Notes: generated from the letters alone by a model not told the origin. A stretch of 64,000 nt of DNA from Elusimicrobia bacterium RIFOXYA2_FULL_47_53 (GCA_001800315.1 MGVE01000006.1:62001-126000); one strand, 5' to 3'. Positions 37,401-52,400 are shown, numbered from the stretch's first letter. Translations and numbers: made by a program.

Positions 37401-40400
37401 GTTTATGTCAACCGCGGTGGCTATGTGCGTCGTGGCGGCAGTCTTAAGCGAGAGCTGGTAAACATTGGAGCCCGAGGTCAGCGCCGCTGTGTCGGGTTCA
37501 ATATCAAAACTGTCCGAGGTATTGACATGCACCTGAGGCGAAACCGTGGTATTCACATTGTAGAAGGTATCCACCACATTGACAGTCACATTGAAAGCGA
37601 CGCCGGCGGTAACCGCGTCCGGGCTTCCCGTTTTGCCGGTCGCTGTTCCGGGCACGGCCGTGGTGCCGGGCAGAAGGATCTGCAGGCGCACCGGCGAATC
37701 CGGTATACAGGTGAAGACCTCGGAATCAAAAGCGGTGTAGAGCGGCGCGTTTCCGTCAACATCGGAAACTCTTATGTAATGGAATGTGGTTGCCCTGCGC
37801 AGAGTAAAGGCAAAGAGAGCCGTGCCGCTGGGCAGGTCAACAGAAGACGAAGAAGGTTCGGTGTCGTAGGGGTCAACCGGGCTCTGCGCTCCTATCCATA
37901 TCGGAGTATTGGGGACCGGGTTCCAGTATGCGTCGCATATGGCGGCCCTGACATCAAACGAAGCTCCGGCGGTCTGCACATCCGGGGTTCCCGACCTGCC
38001 GGTCGGCGTTCCGCCCATGTAGTCTTCACCTTCAAGAACGGCTATAAGTTTAGTCGGAACTCCGGGATCAACCGTAATGCCCTGGGATTCGTGCTCAAGC
38101 AGAGCGCCCGAAACATCTTCCACATAAACTCTGTAAGTAACGCTTCCGGTGGAGGCTGTCACCATCGTTATATCCACGGTGCCGGAAGAGAATATCTGGC
38201 CCGTCCATGAGGGATTAACATCGTTGGGGTCTTCGGTCCAGAGATTTATTATGGGAGCCGATGAAGCCATATTCCAGTAATCGTCGCAGACCGTCACGGT
38301 CGCCGTGAAAGACTGGCCCGCCTGCACATGGGCCGGCAGCGAACCGTCGCGCCCTGTCGTTGAACCCGGCACCCTGTTTTCGCCCGGAACTATTACCTGG
38401 AGTTTCTTGGGCAGGCCCGGGTTGACATTAAACGAAGAGGATTCATGGCTTGCCAAAACCGGCTCCGCGGCCGCGTTGTCCGCGGCGGTAACCGTTGTCG
38501 GCTCGGCGGTCTGAACTTTGCATACGGCCGTAAGCTGTCCGGAAGCCATCACTTTGTTGCCGGGATCGGTATCGTTAAGGTCGGAAGTGGCAACAGTTAT
38601 CGGGTTCTGGCTGACGGTGCTTACTAAATTGAAATAGTTATCAACCGCGCAAACCGTGACCGTGAAGTTTTCTCCCGCCGTCTGAACTGAGGGCGTTCCG
38701 CTCCTGCCGAGAGTTCCCGTGTTCTTTCCGTTAGCCTGCGTTTCGCCGGGCAGAACCACAAGCAGTTGAGTAGGCGCGTTGGGGTTTACGGCTATCGACG
38801 ATGAAACACCCTGCGTATAACCTCCGGCTGAAGCCGTTATGGTTTGAGTTGAGGCCGTGACAAACACGGCGCTGAAAGTTCTTGTTCCGTTTGAAAGCGT
38901 CTGGGCCGTCGGAGTTGACCAGTAGAGGTCGGTGGAGCCGAGGCTGGCCTGAGGCATGGTGCCTGTCATGACCTTGTTCCAGTAATTATCGCAGAGGTTT
39001 ACCGTAAGCGTAAATGGGTTGCCGGCGGTCTGGTGCTTTACCGTTCCGGTTTTGCCCGAAGCCGTTCCGGGATCGGCCGTCTCGTCGGGAACAAGCACCT
39101 GAAGCCTGGTCGGCGTATTGGGCCTTATATAGACGGGGGATGAAACGCAGACAGACATCGGTTCGGCTCCATCGGTGTCCGTCGCGGTTATCGTCCAGGT
39201 AGAAGCCGTGACCATGGTAACTGAGAAGGTCTGCATTCCGCCGACCAGCGAAGAAATTCCGGGGTTGGAATCGTTGGGGTCCTGGGTTGTTATGCTGACC
39301 TGGGATATCTCAGATACTGCCGTGTTCCAGTAGGGGTCTACTCCGCGGGCAGTAACTACGAAAGCCGCACCGGCCGTCTGAGGGACAGGGCTTCCCGACT
39401 TTCCGCCGCCGATAGTATAGGGGGCCCTGCCGGGGTTATAGGTTTCTCCTGGCAGCAGCACCATCATCTTAACCGCGTCGGAAGAAGTCAGAGTGAATAT
39501 TTCGCTTGTATAGCTCTGCAGATTTGGAATGCCGCCGTTTTTAACGGGTATGCCTATTCCGTTGGCGACTATCGTATGGGTTGAAGCGGTGTAAAGCGTA
39601 TTGGTAAATACCGCCTGGCCGTTGGAGTCAAGGCCCAGCTGTTGATAATTCAGCGGCAGGTCGTCGTAAATATCGGTTGTGACAAGCTCGGCAACGGAAG
39701 TCTCGCCGGGGACATAGTTCCAGTAGGCATCGCAGGCGTAAACCCTGGTGTTGAAGGCAAGCCCGGCAGTCATGGTGTCAGGCGAATCGGCCTTGCCCGT
39801 CGGCGTACCCGGCATGTAAGTTTCTCCCGGGACAAGGGCAAGCAGTTTAACCGGGCTTCCGGCGCTGACAAAAACAGGCGTGGATATCGCCGGCACATGA
39901 TAGGGCACCTGTCCGTCGGTATCGGAAGCGCTTATCACCGAGAACATGTTCGCGGTCACAAGGTTAAAGCTGAATACCTTTGAGCCGCTTACAAGCAGGT
40001 CGGGCGTAGGCTCCGTGTCGCTCGGGTCGCTGGACTCAAGCGTGACTTCAGGCGTGGATGTTGTAATGTTGTACCACTGGTCAACGGCTCTTACGGTTAT
40101 GTCAAAGGCGACTCCGGCGAAAACCTGGTCCGGGTTGCCGGATTTGCCTTTTGGATCAACATTGAATTTGCCGTTTACGGCGCTTTCACCGGGCACAATA
40201 ATCTGCAGTGCGTAGGGGCTGTTGGCCACGACATTTATGCTTCCCGTGTAGTCGCCGAGATAACCCGCGGCCGTTGCCGAAGCAACACTCACCTTGGCTG
40301 TCGCAAAAGTCAGCTGGAATGTGGTGGTGCCGTTGACAAGAGTTTTTGTGCCGGGCTCAATGTCATAGAGATCGTTTGTAAATACACCCGCGTCGGGCGT

Positions 40401-43400
40401 TGCCGTTGTCGGGTTGAAATAATTATCGCAGGCATTGACCGTGACGGTGAACGCGGAGCCCGCGGTGCGCTGTGAGGGCGTGCCCGAGCGGCCGCGCGTT
40501 GAGATGTTTCCGGCCTGCATATTTTCACCGGGTGCCAGGATCTGCATCTTTGTGAACGCGTTGGGGCTCATGTATATTCCGGACGAAGTGTTGGAACTTA
40601 TGCCCGCGCCCGAATATATGGCTCCGATGGTCTGAGTGGAGTAGGTGACCATGGTAATATTGAATGTCTGCTCGCCGAAATTAAGCGCTTTTGCCGTGGG
40701 ATGGATGTCGTAGGGGTCTGTCGTGACAATGCTAACCGAGTTGCCCTCATCCGAGCGCGGATTGTAGTATTTATCGGTGGCGCGAACGGTTATGGTAAAG
40801 GTCTGGCCCGCGGTCTGGCTCGCGACCGTGCCGTACCTGCCGCCGGTGCCGTCGTAAGGCGGCCGGCCCGGCACATACGACTCGCCGGGCACTATCACCG
40901 AGAGGCGGGAAGCCGTGTCAACCGCTATGGTGAAACTTGTAGAGGTTCCGGTTGAATAAACGAAATCAACATCGTAAGCAAATACTATCTGGCTCGTGCT
41001 TGCCGTGGGCAGTGTTATGGGGTAAGCGCGGGTTCCGTTGACGAGAGTCAGGGTGTCGGGCTCTACATCAAAATTATCGCTGGACCTGACGCTTACAAGC
41101 GGATTGGCCGAAGTATTAGTATTCCATAAAATATCGGTGCAGTTAACCTGCACATAGAACTGCTGGCCCGCGGTTATGGTGTCCGGCGTGCCGGTTTTGC
41201 CGGCGGCGGTATTGGGGTTTGCCGTTTCGCCTGGCAGCAGGACCTGCAGCTTGGTCGGGTTGCCGGGCGAAACATAAATATAGTCTGAGTTGGCCTGGCC
41301 GTAATAAGGGTTGGAGCCGTCGTTGTCTCTGGCGTTTAAGTAATGGTTCGTATTGGCTGTTACGAGGTTAAGCATAAATACCGTGCTGCCGTTTACAAGC
41401 GGCTGGTTTAACGGGTCCCAGCCGAGGCCCGTTTCGGCGCCCACTCCGTCGTTAGGATCGCTTGAGACAAGTTCAACCACGGGGTTGGCCTCGGGAACGA
41501 TATTGTTAAACGAATCAACGCAGTGCACGGTAGCGGCAAACCAGACTCCCGCGGTAGAACCCGCGACTGAGAAGGCCGTATTCTTGCCCGTCGGAGAACC
41601 GGGGGCGTGGACCTGGTTGGGTACCATCACAAGCAGTTTGGAACCGCTTACTTCCGAGCGGACGCTGAAGGTGCTCTGTTCCGCGATATATGAAGGTGTC
41701 GCCGAATTTTCAAAAGCCAGTATGGTCGTGGAGCTTATGGAAGTGTTCTGATTAATGGTCGCCCGGCGCAGATTAACCGGATAAGTCTTGCTACCGTTGA
41801 CCAGGCTCACCGAAATAGGATCGTTGTCGTAAGGATCGGAAGTGACTATTTTGACAAGCGGATGCTCGTTGGAGCTTATATTCCAGTAGCGGTCGCAGGC
41901 GTTTACGGTCGCGTAATAGGTGACTCCCGCGACAAGCGTTGACGGAGCGGAGAGCCTGCCGCCCCCTCCCGTGTAGCCGCCGGAATAATAGGGCGGCCTT
42001 CCGGGCTTATGGGTTTCGCCGGGCAGCAGCAGCTGCAGGTAGCGCGCGTTGGCCGCGTCGGGCTGAACCTGGACCTGGGCGCTTCCCGCCGTCAGGAAAG
42101 CCGTGCCGGGGGTAACATCCGAAGCGGTAATCGTCGTCGTGCTGTTGGACGCGGTCATGGGGCCGGCATTTCCGACGATAAGTGTTGAGTCAAATACGGC
42201 GTAACCGTTTACAAGCTCCTGAGTAGAAGGAACCGGCGCGTAAGAATCGTCGTACGAAATACTGACTGTCTGCGTTGAATCAGCCTGGTTCCAGCGCGAG
42301 TCAGTGGAATAGACTTTAACCGCGAACACGGCGCCGGCCGTCTGAACCGCCGCGGTTCCGGTTTTGCCTGTTGAGGAACCGGGCAGGAGCGATTCGCCGG
42401 GAAGAAGAACCAGCAGTTTTGTCGCCGGCGCGGGAGTAACCCTTATATTAGGAGTATTTGACGAAATCAGGAATTCGTTTGAAGCGCCCGGGGCCGTGGA
42501 AACCGTTATCTGCCAGCCGGAAGTGGTGGCTGTCGGCAGCGAGGTCCAGATGGCGGCCTGGCCGAAAGATGTGCCGGCGTTTGCCGGAGGAGTATAGAAA
42601 CTGTCGTTTGCGGTCAGCTTGACAGTAGTGTTAGTGTTGGTGTTTAAGTTCCAGTATTTGTCAACTATCCTGACCGTCACCTGATAGGAGGTGTCGGCCA
42701 GCCATTGAGAAGGCGAGCCGCTCTTGCCCCTTGAGGAACCGTCCTCGGCGCTTTCTCCCGGGGCGAGTATCTGGAGTTTAACCGCGTCTCCGAATGTTGA
42801 GTTAATGTACGGGCTTCTATATGAGGTAAGAGTGCTCGCGGTTTCGGATCCGCCTCCGGTGGAAACGGTTATCCTGTAAGAATCGCCGACACCCCTGTGG
42901 AATTCAACATTGCTGAATATTACGACACCGCTTGTAGTGGTGGCGCTGTCGGGGTGAATATCAAACGGATCCTCCGTTGAAAGCGCTATCATTGAGTTGG
43001 ACGACGCGACCAGGTTCCAGCGGTCGTCGGTGATAAGCACCGTAACGCCGAAAGGCACGCCTGCCGTCTGGTTAATAACGCTGCCCGATTTTCCTGTTGA
43101 GGAACCGGGGTTATGCGTCTCGTTTGGAACAAGGCACAGAAGCCTCGTCCCCGGCGAGGGATTGGTTATGATTTTCGGCGTCGTGTAACTTGAATAGGCG
43201 CCGGAGGCCGTTATAGACCAGCCGGCCGTTGTCGCCGTGACAAGCGTCGGCGAGAACTGGCGCTTGCCGTTTACAAGAGGCGCCGCCGTGGGATCGGAAT
43301 CGTTGGTGTCCTGGGTTGTCACCGTCGTGTTAGGCGTAACATCGCAGACATTCCACCAGTCGTCGCAGGCCCTGACCTCAATATTAAAGTTTACTCCCGC

Positions 43401-46400
43401 AGACTGAGAATTAACGACCGACGAATCCGACTTGCCAGCCTGGCCCGTGAGTTTTCCAGGAGCCGCCGTTTCGCCGGGGAGTATTACCTGATATTTTTTG
43501 ACTGTATTAGGCCCAACGGTAATATTGGGGCTGACATCCTGCGTATAAAGCGGGTTGCTGCCGTCCACATCGGCGGCCGTGACGGTCCACTGATTGAGGC
43601 TCAGCGGATCGCTGCCGGAAGTCACAAGCGCGACCTGGAATGTGGTCGTGCCGTTTACCAGCGGCCTTGACGAAGGATGAGTGTCATAGTTATCCGTCGT
43701 GGTAATTTCAATCCAGGGTTCGTTTAAGGCGACTCTGTTCCAGTAATTATCAACCAGGTTAACCGTCACCGCGAAGGAGCTTCCCGCGGTGCGCTGAGAC
43801 GGTGAATTAATTTTCCCGAACGGCGCGGCGTTTACGCCGTTGTCGTATTTTCCCTGAACCGCGGTCTCGCCGGGCACTATCACCTGAAGTTTCTGGGCGC
43901 TGTTGGCCTCCACCGTAAGGTTAGGGCTTGAAATATTTGACGAAAGATAAGCGCTGTCGGTGTCAACGGCAGTTAGTGTGTGCGCGTTGCCGGCGGATAC
44001 CAGGGTGACATCAAAGGTCACGCTTCCGGACACAAGAGCCGCCGTGTCGGGATGGATGTCCCAGTTGTCCGATGTGTCCACCCTGACAAGAGAGATATCG
44101 GCCGACTGTTTATTCCAGTTGGCGTCTGTGGCGTTAACCGTCACGGTGAAAGCGACACCCGCAGTCTGGTTTATCAGGGTCCCCGTCTTGCCGCTGCCGG
44201 AACCCGGCACTGCCGTCTGGTTGGGAAGCAGTACCTGCAGTTTCGCCGCCGCGCCAGCGACAACATCTAACTCGTCGGAAGTATTTAAAGCCATATAGGG
44301 AGCCGTCACATCGCCGGCTACCATGTAATGTCCGGTGGCGGCCGTCACAAGCGTCAGCCAGAAATGAGTCGTGCCCGCGGACAGCTGCCTTGTGGAAGCG
44401 TGAATATCATAAAGGTCGCTTGTACCCACGCAAACCGACGAGACATCCGCGGGCTGGAAGTTAAACCAGTTATCGCAGGCGTTGACCGTTACCTTGAAGG
44501 CCGTGCCGGCCGTCTGGTTGTCGGGCGTTCCGCTTCTGCCGGGCTGGGCGCTCTGGTAGGTTCCCCACTCCTGGCTCTGGCCGGGAAGAAGGACCAAAAG
44601 TTTTGTGGCGGTGTTGGGCGCGACGGTTATCAGCGGCGATGAATACCCGAGATAACCGGAAGCCGCGGCGTCAATCGTCCAGCCGGTATCGTTTCTTGTT
44701 ATAAGCGTAACCAGATAAGTCGTGGAGCCGTTGGCAAGCGACTTGGCGCCCGGATGAGTATCGTTGGGATCGTCGGTCGTCAAATTCGTTGAGGGATTAA
44801 AGCTTGAATTTCTGTTCCACCAGTAGTCGCAGGCCTGAACCGTCACGATAAATCCCGCGCCGGCCGTCTGTCCTGTTACTGAACCGGTTTTTCCGCCGGT
44901 GTTGCCGGTATAGGGGCTCTTGCCGGGAGCGGCGCTTTCCGTCGGGAGCAGTACCTGGAGCCTGCGGCGCGTATCGGAAGTGTCGGGATTGGCGGCAACG
45001 GCCACATCGGCCGAGGTATAGCTTGCCATTGTGCCCTGAGTGTAGGCGGTAATATTCCAGCCGGAATTATTCCAGTTGTACGGATCGGTCGCTGAAACCA
45101 GGGTCACGGCGAAAACCGTAGCTCCGGAAATAAGCGTCTGCGTCGCGGGCGAAATATCGTAGCTGTCCGAGGTTTCAACCCAGACCGCGGTGACGCTTGA
45201 GGTTTTGTTCCACCAGCTGTCGCAGGCGTTAACAGTCACATTAAACGGAGCTCCGGCCGTCTGTCCCGAGGGAGAACCGTTTTTGCCGTTGGGCGAGACA
45301 TTGTATTTTCCGCCGACATTTGTTTCGCCGGGCAGCAGCACCTGCAGTTTAGCCGGCACATTGGGAGTCACCGTGACTCCGTAAACGGTGTAAGGAGTAA
45401 GCGGAGTGCCGTCCATGTCGGTAGCCGTAAGCGTATGCGTCGTTGCCGTTACAAGAGTAATGGGTATCTGCACCGTGCCGCCAATAAGGTTGGCAAGCGA
45501 AGGCGTTGAATAATATATATCGGTTGAGGTCAGCAATACCTGGGCCGCGGCGTCGGTGCGCCTGTTCCAGTAAGCGTCGCAGCCGTTCACGGTCACGGTG
45601 AACTGCTGGCCCGCGGTGCGCATGGTGGTAAGGCCTGTCTTGCCTCTCGCGGAACCGGGAAGCACCGTCTCTCCGGGCATAATGACAAGCAGTTTAGTGG
45701 CGGAAGCCGCCGTCGCTGTGGCAATTGAAGTGGCATACGGCTGATAATTTATGTTGACACCGTCAATGTCCGTCGCCGTCACCGTGAAGGTACCGGCTGT
45801 CACGACGGTCAGGCTGAATGTGTTTGATCCGTTAGAAAGCGAGTTGTCGGAGACGGCCGGCGCGTTGACATCCGAAAGCGAAATGCTCACCAGCGGGTTG
45901 CCTTCCACGGGCGATATATTAAATTTCGCGTCGTCAATCCTGTTCCAGTAATGGTCGCAGGCGTTAACAGTTATCGTGAAGGCCGCTCCCGCTGTCTGCA
46001 GGGCGAAGCCGCCGGTTTTACCGCCTGAAATATCGGTATAGGGCGGACGGCCCTCGGAAGCCGTTTCATTGGGAAGCAGTACCTGAAGTTTTCTCGGTTT
46101 GCCTCCGGGGAAATCATCGGCGGCCGGCACAACGCTTATAGGCAGAGACTGGGCCGTGTTGTAAACCGAACCCTGATCGGTAGCGGTAATTGTCCAGCCT
46201 ATCGTGGTAGCCGTGATAAGGGTCCATGAAGGCGTTACGGAATAGCTGTTGCCGCTGTTTAAGGTCTGGTCAGCCGTGTTAAAGGGATCGTCGTTGGCAT
46301 CGGTGGCCGCCAGAAGTATTGAGACATCGGAACTCGGGTTTGAGGTATTGTGATATTTATCGGTCACCTTAACCGTTACGGTAAAGGCCGTGCCGGCGGT

Positions 46401-49400
46401 CTGGACATCCGGCTGGCCCGATTTTCCTCCGGTGGAATCGTCATAAGGAGGTTTGCCTGGAACGGCGCTTTCGCCGTCCACAAGCAGCTGCAGCCTCCAG
46501 GCGCTGTCGGGCATCATCTGAATGCTCTCGCCCTGCTGAGCAATGAGGTTGCCGGTAAATTTCTCGGCCCTGACATAGCGGTAAAGGTTTCCGGCGCTCG
46601 CGCCCGTGTAGAAAACCACGGTGTGAGTAGAGCTTGTGACAAGAGTTCCCGTGGAAGGAGTCGCCAGAGCGTAAGGGTCTTCCACACCCGTTGATATCAG
46701 AGGCAGGACCTTGACGATCACATTGGTTGAAGAAATATTCCAGTAGGAGTCGCAGGCGTTGACGGTAACCGTAAAGGGCGTGCCGGCAGTCTTAGGTGTC
46801 ACGCTTCCTGTTTTTCCGAACGGAGAACTGCCGGCGTTATTGGCGCCAGACCACCTGCCGGCCTGGTTTGTCTGCGAAGGAGTCAGCACCTGAAGAGAGG
46901 TCGCCGCGGCCGGCACCACAGTAAAGTTGGGCGTAGTCGTTGAAGTGTATATGGGCGAGGCGTTATCCACATCGTCAACCCTTAACTGCTGAACTACGGC
47001 CTTAAAGGGCTTGTAGGCGTTGGCATCGGTGAACAGGAACTGGCCCTCGGTCATGTTGGCGCTGGAAGGCACTATGGCGTAAATATCGCTTAAGGCCACT
47101 AACTCAACTCCCGCTGAAATTCCGGAGAGCCTGTTCCACTGGTTGTCGGTTGCGTTGACGGTAACGGTAAGATTACTGCCCGCGGTTATGGGACTGGGCG
47201 TTCCGGTTTTTCCGTTGGCGTGGCCCGGAGCCGCCGTCTCACCCGGCAGTATTACCTGAAGCCTGTTCTGTGTTGTATTGGGATTGACGGGTATTCCGGT
47301 TATGGTCTGAGACGACCAGCCGAGCTCTTCGTCCGAGTAAACGGTAAGGTCATGGGTAACCGCGTTAATATCATTGTTGTCCGAGCGCGCTTTTCTGAGC
47401 GTCACCGATACGGTTCTCTGTCCGCCGGAGAGGTTTCCTCCGGGAACCGAGGGCTGTATATATGGATCGGTTGAGAGAATCTTGACGCTCGCCGCGCCCG
47501 TGGAATTATGGTTCCAGAAACTGTCAACGGAACGGAGCGTCACATTAAAGGCAGTGCCGGCGGTCTTGGCCGTAACGCTGCCGGATTTGCCTTCGGCAGT
47601 GCCGGGAGCCGCGGCCTCGTTTGCCACAAGGATCTGCAGTTTTGTTATCGGCGCCGGCGCTACGGGTATGCCGGTCACGGTATCGGGATCATAGGCGGTG
47701 GCGGGCGAAGAAGTGCCCAGGTCCGTCACAACAGCCTGCCTGCTCGCCGGGCCGTTGGTCTGGCCGGTGGAAACCCTGTAATTAACCGGGAAAAGCCTTG
47801 TGCCGTTTGAGAGCGTCGCGCTCTGCGGATTTTCTTCAATGGCGTAGGGAGACATATCCAGAGAAACTTCAGGCATAGTGGCGTTGGTGACAAGGTTGTA
47901 GAACCTGTCCACAAGGTTGACTGTAACCTGATAAGTTGTGCCCGCCGTGAGAGTCGCCAGAGAGCTGTCCTTGCCGTAGGGCGCGCCCAGGCCGTAATAG
48001 TTGCTCTCCGCCTCATCGGCTTTTCCGGGTTTGGCGGTTTCACCGGGCGCGAGAAGCTGAAGTTTTATGGTATCGGTTGAAGCCCTTAAGTAAACCGCGT
48101 TTGAAGTGCCCGACGATAATGCCGTGCCGGAATAGACTGAAGCCCAGACATATTGAGTGGCGGCGGTTATAAGCACCACATTGAAGGTTGTCGTTCCTCC
48201 GATCAGGGAGCGGGTTGAAGGTTCAACATCGTATTCATCCGAAGTGGCCACCTGTATGGCCGACACGATATTTGTTTTCAAGTTCCAGTAATAATCGCAG
48301 GCGTTGACGGTGACCGTAAAAGCCCGGCCGGCAACCTGCGATACAACCGTGGTCGTAGAACGGCCGCCGGTTTCGTCCGTGTAAGGAGGTTTGCCCCAGA
48401 CAGCCGTCTGGTTGGGAAGAATAACCTGCAGCTTGGGCGAGGCGTTGCTGGCTACAACCGTGATCGGGGCCGGAGTAGTATGCTGGCTCCAGGCCGTGGA
48501 ACCGGTATCGGCCACCGTTATATTCTGGCTGCCGCTCTGAACAAGCGTGACATCATAGGTAATGGTTCCGTTTACAAGCGCCTTGTCCTGCTGAGCGGGC
48601 GAATCGTAGGGATCCGAGGTTGTAAGGCGCGCCGTCGTGCTTGTAGAGGTATTTATATTCCAGTATTTATCGCAGGCGTCCGCCGTCACGGTAAACATGG
48701 AACCGGCCGTCTGGGTGACGGGAGAGCTGGTTATGCCGCCTATTATGCCGGGAGCCCTGTTGTTTCCGGGGACCAGCACTCTGAGTTTCTCGGGGGCCGC
48801 GGCTGAAATTATCAGCGGCGTCTGCCCCAGAATTGTATTGTTGTCTATATCGGTAGCGCGCAGGGTCCTCGCTCCGGCCTTTACGAGCTTAAGAGTCTCG
48901 GATGAAATAAGCGTGCTGAAAGTCTTCAGTCCCTGGTCTCCGGTTGTAAACGAGAAGTCTGCGGGAGCCCAGCCTTCCTCGGGCTGATAACTGCCTCCGG
49001 TGTAAATATACTCGGGGCCTCCCGGCGCGCTTATGGGGCCGTCAACGCTGAAACGGATCCTGCCCTGATAATTTCTTGCCCTGTCGCCGTTATTATCCTT
49101 CGCTTCCACCGACGCGCTTATCAGAGAACCGGCTACCGTGTCCGAGCTGTTGACCGTGACCACGAACTGCGAGGCCGGCAGTGTCACCGAGAACCTTATC
49201 CAGGGAGTCAGCGTATCGTCCTGGGTGTTGCCTGCCTTGTCGGTTACGCGGGCCTTGACTATGTACCAGCGGCCCGAATACCACTTGTCAGTCATGTCTT
49301 CGGAATACCACGACAGGCCGCCTGAAGCTGTGCGCCAGTTGAGAGTTCCGGTGTACTGGGTCCAGGTGGAACCGTTCCATATATAATCAAACCCGGAGTC

Positions 49401-52400
49401 CGGAGCTCCATTTTCGTAGGTAACCGTGTTTGACTCCATCAGCACGCAGTATTCCACCGCTCCCGCCGAAGGTATACCGCTGTAATTAAGCGAAGGGTGG
49501 CTGTCAAGCGCGGTGCCTTCAATGTATTTAATGTTCTGTATATACTGGTTTAAAAGAGGAGACACCACGGTACCGTCGGGCTTCCTCGCCTGGGTTATGG
49601 ATGATGTCGGCTTTGTGACATCATATATGAAGGTGTTAGACGAGACATTGGCCTCAAGGTTATTGATATTGTCGGTGCCTTTTACACGGACCCTGTAATA
49701 ATGGCCGTCGGTCCAGTTTAAGGTCGGTTCAATATAGTCCCACCTGACGGTGGTGTTGCCGGGCGAAGAGGTGGTAATGGTTATCCAGTATTCGTCTATG
49801 TCGTTCTGCCAGCCTTTTGAGCCTCCGTCGTCGTACCAGAAGCGCGATGTGCCGCCGTCCAAATCCTTAACCGAGATCTGGACCTGTTTGGGCCCCGCGG
49901 TGGCGTCAAAAGAGGTGCCGGAAATAGTTCCCAGCGTTGAATAGGCCCCGTTTTCCGAAGGCAGATTAACCTCGGAGGTGGGCCCGAGATTATCATAAGT
50001 GAAGGTGCAGGTGGAAATAAACGCGGCGGAGTTCGGAGCCGGGAGCGCTTCGTCGCGCGATTCCACATCTATGGAATAGCTCTTACCGCTTTCAAAAGCC
50101 GGATACAAACCGCTGCCCGTGTTCCAGAAAGCGTCATGGGTATAGGTCCAGTCTATGGTTCCCGCTCCGGAGCCCGACGCGTTATTCCAGGTTGAGGCGG
50201 AATTCCATCCCGTAAAGGTCCAGTAGAAGTTGTCGGTAATCCTTCTGATCTTGGCCCTGACAAGCACCGTATTAGTCTCGTCTTCTCTGCTCTTTCCGGA
50301 AATAGTCGGAAGAGAGGAAACCGTTGTCCCGTCGCCGGGCACGCTAACCCAGGCGCGAGGCGCGGTATTATCATACTTAAATGTCGCCGTGGTCCAGGCC
50401 GTTTCATAGTTGCCGGCGAGGTCCTGAATTCTTGAATTTATCCTGTAAACATGGTTGTTGGACGGCGTAGAACGCCATATCGTATACGACCAGGTTATGG
50501 TTCCGCCCGTAGAGCTGGTGCCTGCGGCGATATTCCAGACGGCGTTGTCTCCTGCGGCCCAGTCGCCGAGGCCGCCGTTTAGGGAATCATCCCAGGTCTG
50601 GGCCAGCGAAACATCAAAAATTCTTGCGTAGGATTTCATTATGCCGTAAGCGTCATTTGCCGTACCAGAAATGGTGGGTATGCTGTTATAGGATTTTTCG
50701 GGCATCGCCGGCAGCACTATGGCCGATGTGGGGCCGGATTTATCGCAGCGCCAGGTTGCGCCGGCGTGCAGAGGCTCTATTTCGGAATTTAGGGCGTTGT
50801 CGTAGGCCTTTGACTGAATCTGGTACCTCTCGGCGTTGACCCAGGTTGGGAGATTGGTATCTCTGTACCAGCGGTTCTCGGCAGGCACCCAGGTGGTTGA
50901 AAGTTCCTGAGGCAATACCTGCCAGCCGCCGGAGCCGTCGTAATATTTATTGAGCCTTGAGGCATCGCCTTCCACGCATTTAATTAGTACTTTCACTTCT
51001 TTTATGCCCGTGAAAGGAACGCTCGCGATACCGGTCAGCGTCGTAACCGTCTCAAAATACGAGCCGTCGGGCGGGTAATAAACACGGGAATACGGCTTAT
51101 TAGTGTCAAAGCTGAAGGTATTGGTCTGGCCGGTTCCCGGCGTTTCTTCGTTGCCGGCGGCGTCGTAGGCTTTGGACTTTACCTGATAAATAGTGCTGTC
51201 GCTCCAGGCCGGGGCTGTAAGGGTCCAGACCTCTCTGCCCGTCGCGGCATGGAAGGTTTCGCTTGAGCTCCAGAGAGTTCCGCCCTGCCAGTAGGTGCTG
51301 GGATAAGTCAGGTCGCGCACGGAGACTCTTACCTGCGAGAGGCCGAAGGTGTCATAAGCGGTTCCCGAAAGAGTCGGCAGTTCGTTTACATTGGCGAAAT
51401 TTGCCGGCAGCACGACCGTTGAGGTCGGTTTGCTTATATCATATATGAATGTTGACGAGGCAAGCACGGTTTCATAGTTGCCGGAAGCCGGCAGGGCGTT
51501 ATCATAAGCCCTTGAGAAAACCGTGTAGGTGCTGTAATCGGTAAGATAAGTTCCGAAACCGCTGTAAGCCCAGGTCGTGTTGCCGCTTGAAAGCGGGTTG
51601 GAGGCGTAATAGGCCTCGCCGCCGGTAAAGTCGGAACCGTTCCACCAGCCGGAGGGCGCTGTCACCTTGTAGATTCCCACCTCGGTCTGAGAAACTCCGG
51701 CCAGCGTATCAACCGATGTTCCTGAAATAGAGGTCAGGGTTTTTGTTATAAGCCTGTTGGTGGGCCAGGTCACGGTGCTCGTCGGAGTAGAGCGGTCGCA
51801 TATGTAGGTGACCGAGTTTACGGTGACATTGAAGGCCGACTCTATATTTCCCGGGGCCGGTTTGGATTTATCCGTCGCCTTTGAAAGCACCAGATAGGCC
51901 TGCCCGTCAGCCCAGTTGGCATTGTTGAAATTGTAAGTCCAGGTCTCGGAACCGGTCACGACAAACCACTGAGCCGCCGGCTGGTCAAAATCGGCGCCGC
52001 CCCACCAGTTGCTGCCGGGTTTTGTTTTATTCTCTATTGCGATTGATACTTCCTCAACGCCGCTGGCGCCGCCCGCGGGAAGGTCAGAGGCGGTTCCGGA
52101 AATCGTAGGCAGGCTTCTGTAATAATTATACTGGGCAACTCCCGGCTGAAGCGGCCTTGTAAGCGCCGACTGAGGCGCGGCATCGTCGTAATTAAATTCC
52201 GTATCGTAAGCGGGTACATCGGCCGCGGCCTCAGACGAACCGGCGATATCCCAGGCGCGCGACGCGACTCTGTAGGTGCGGCCGGGCACATAGCTCACTG
52301 ATGTATTGTAGGCCCAGGAAGAGGTATAGACCGTATTTGAAGGCACGGGCACCCAAGAGGAAACATTTAACTGCCAGCCGCTTGAACCGTGCCAGTAGAG

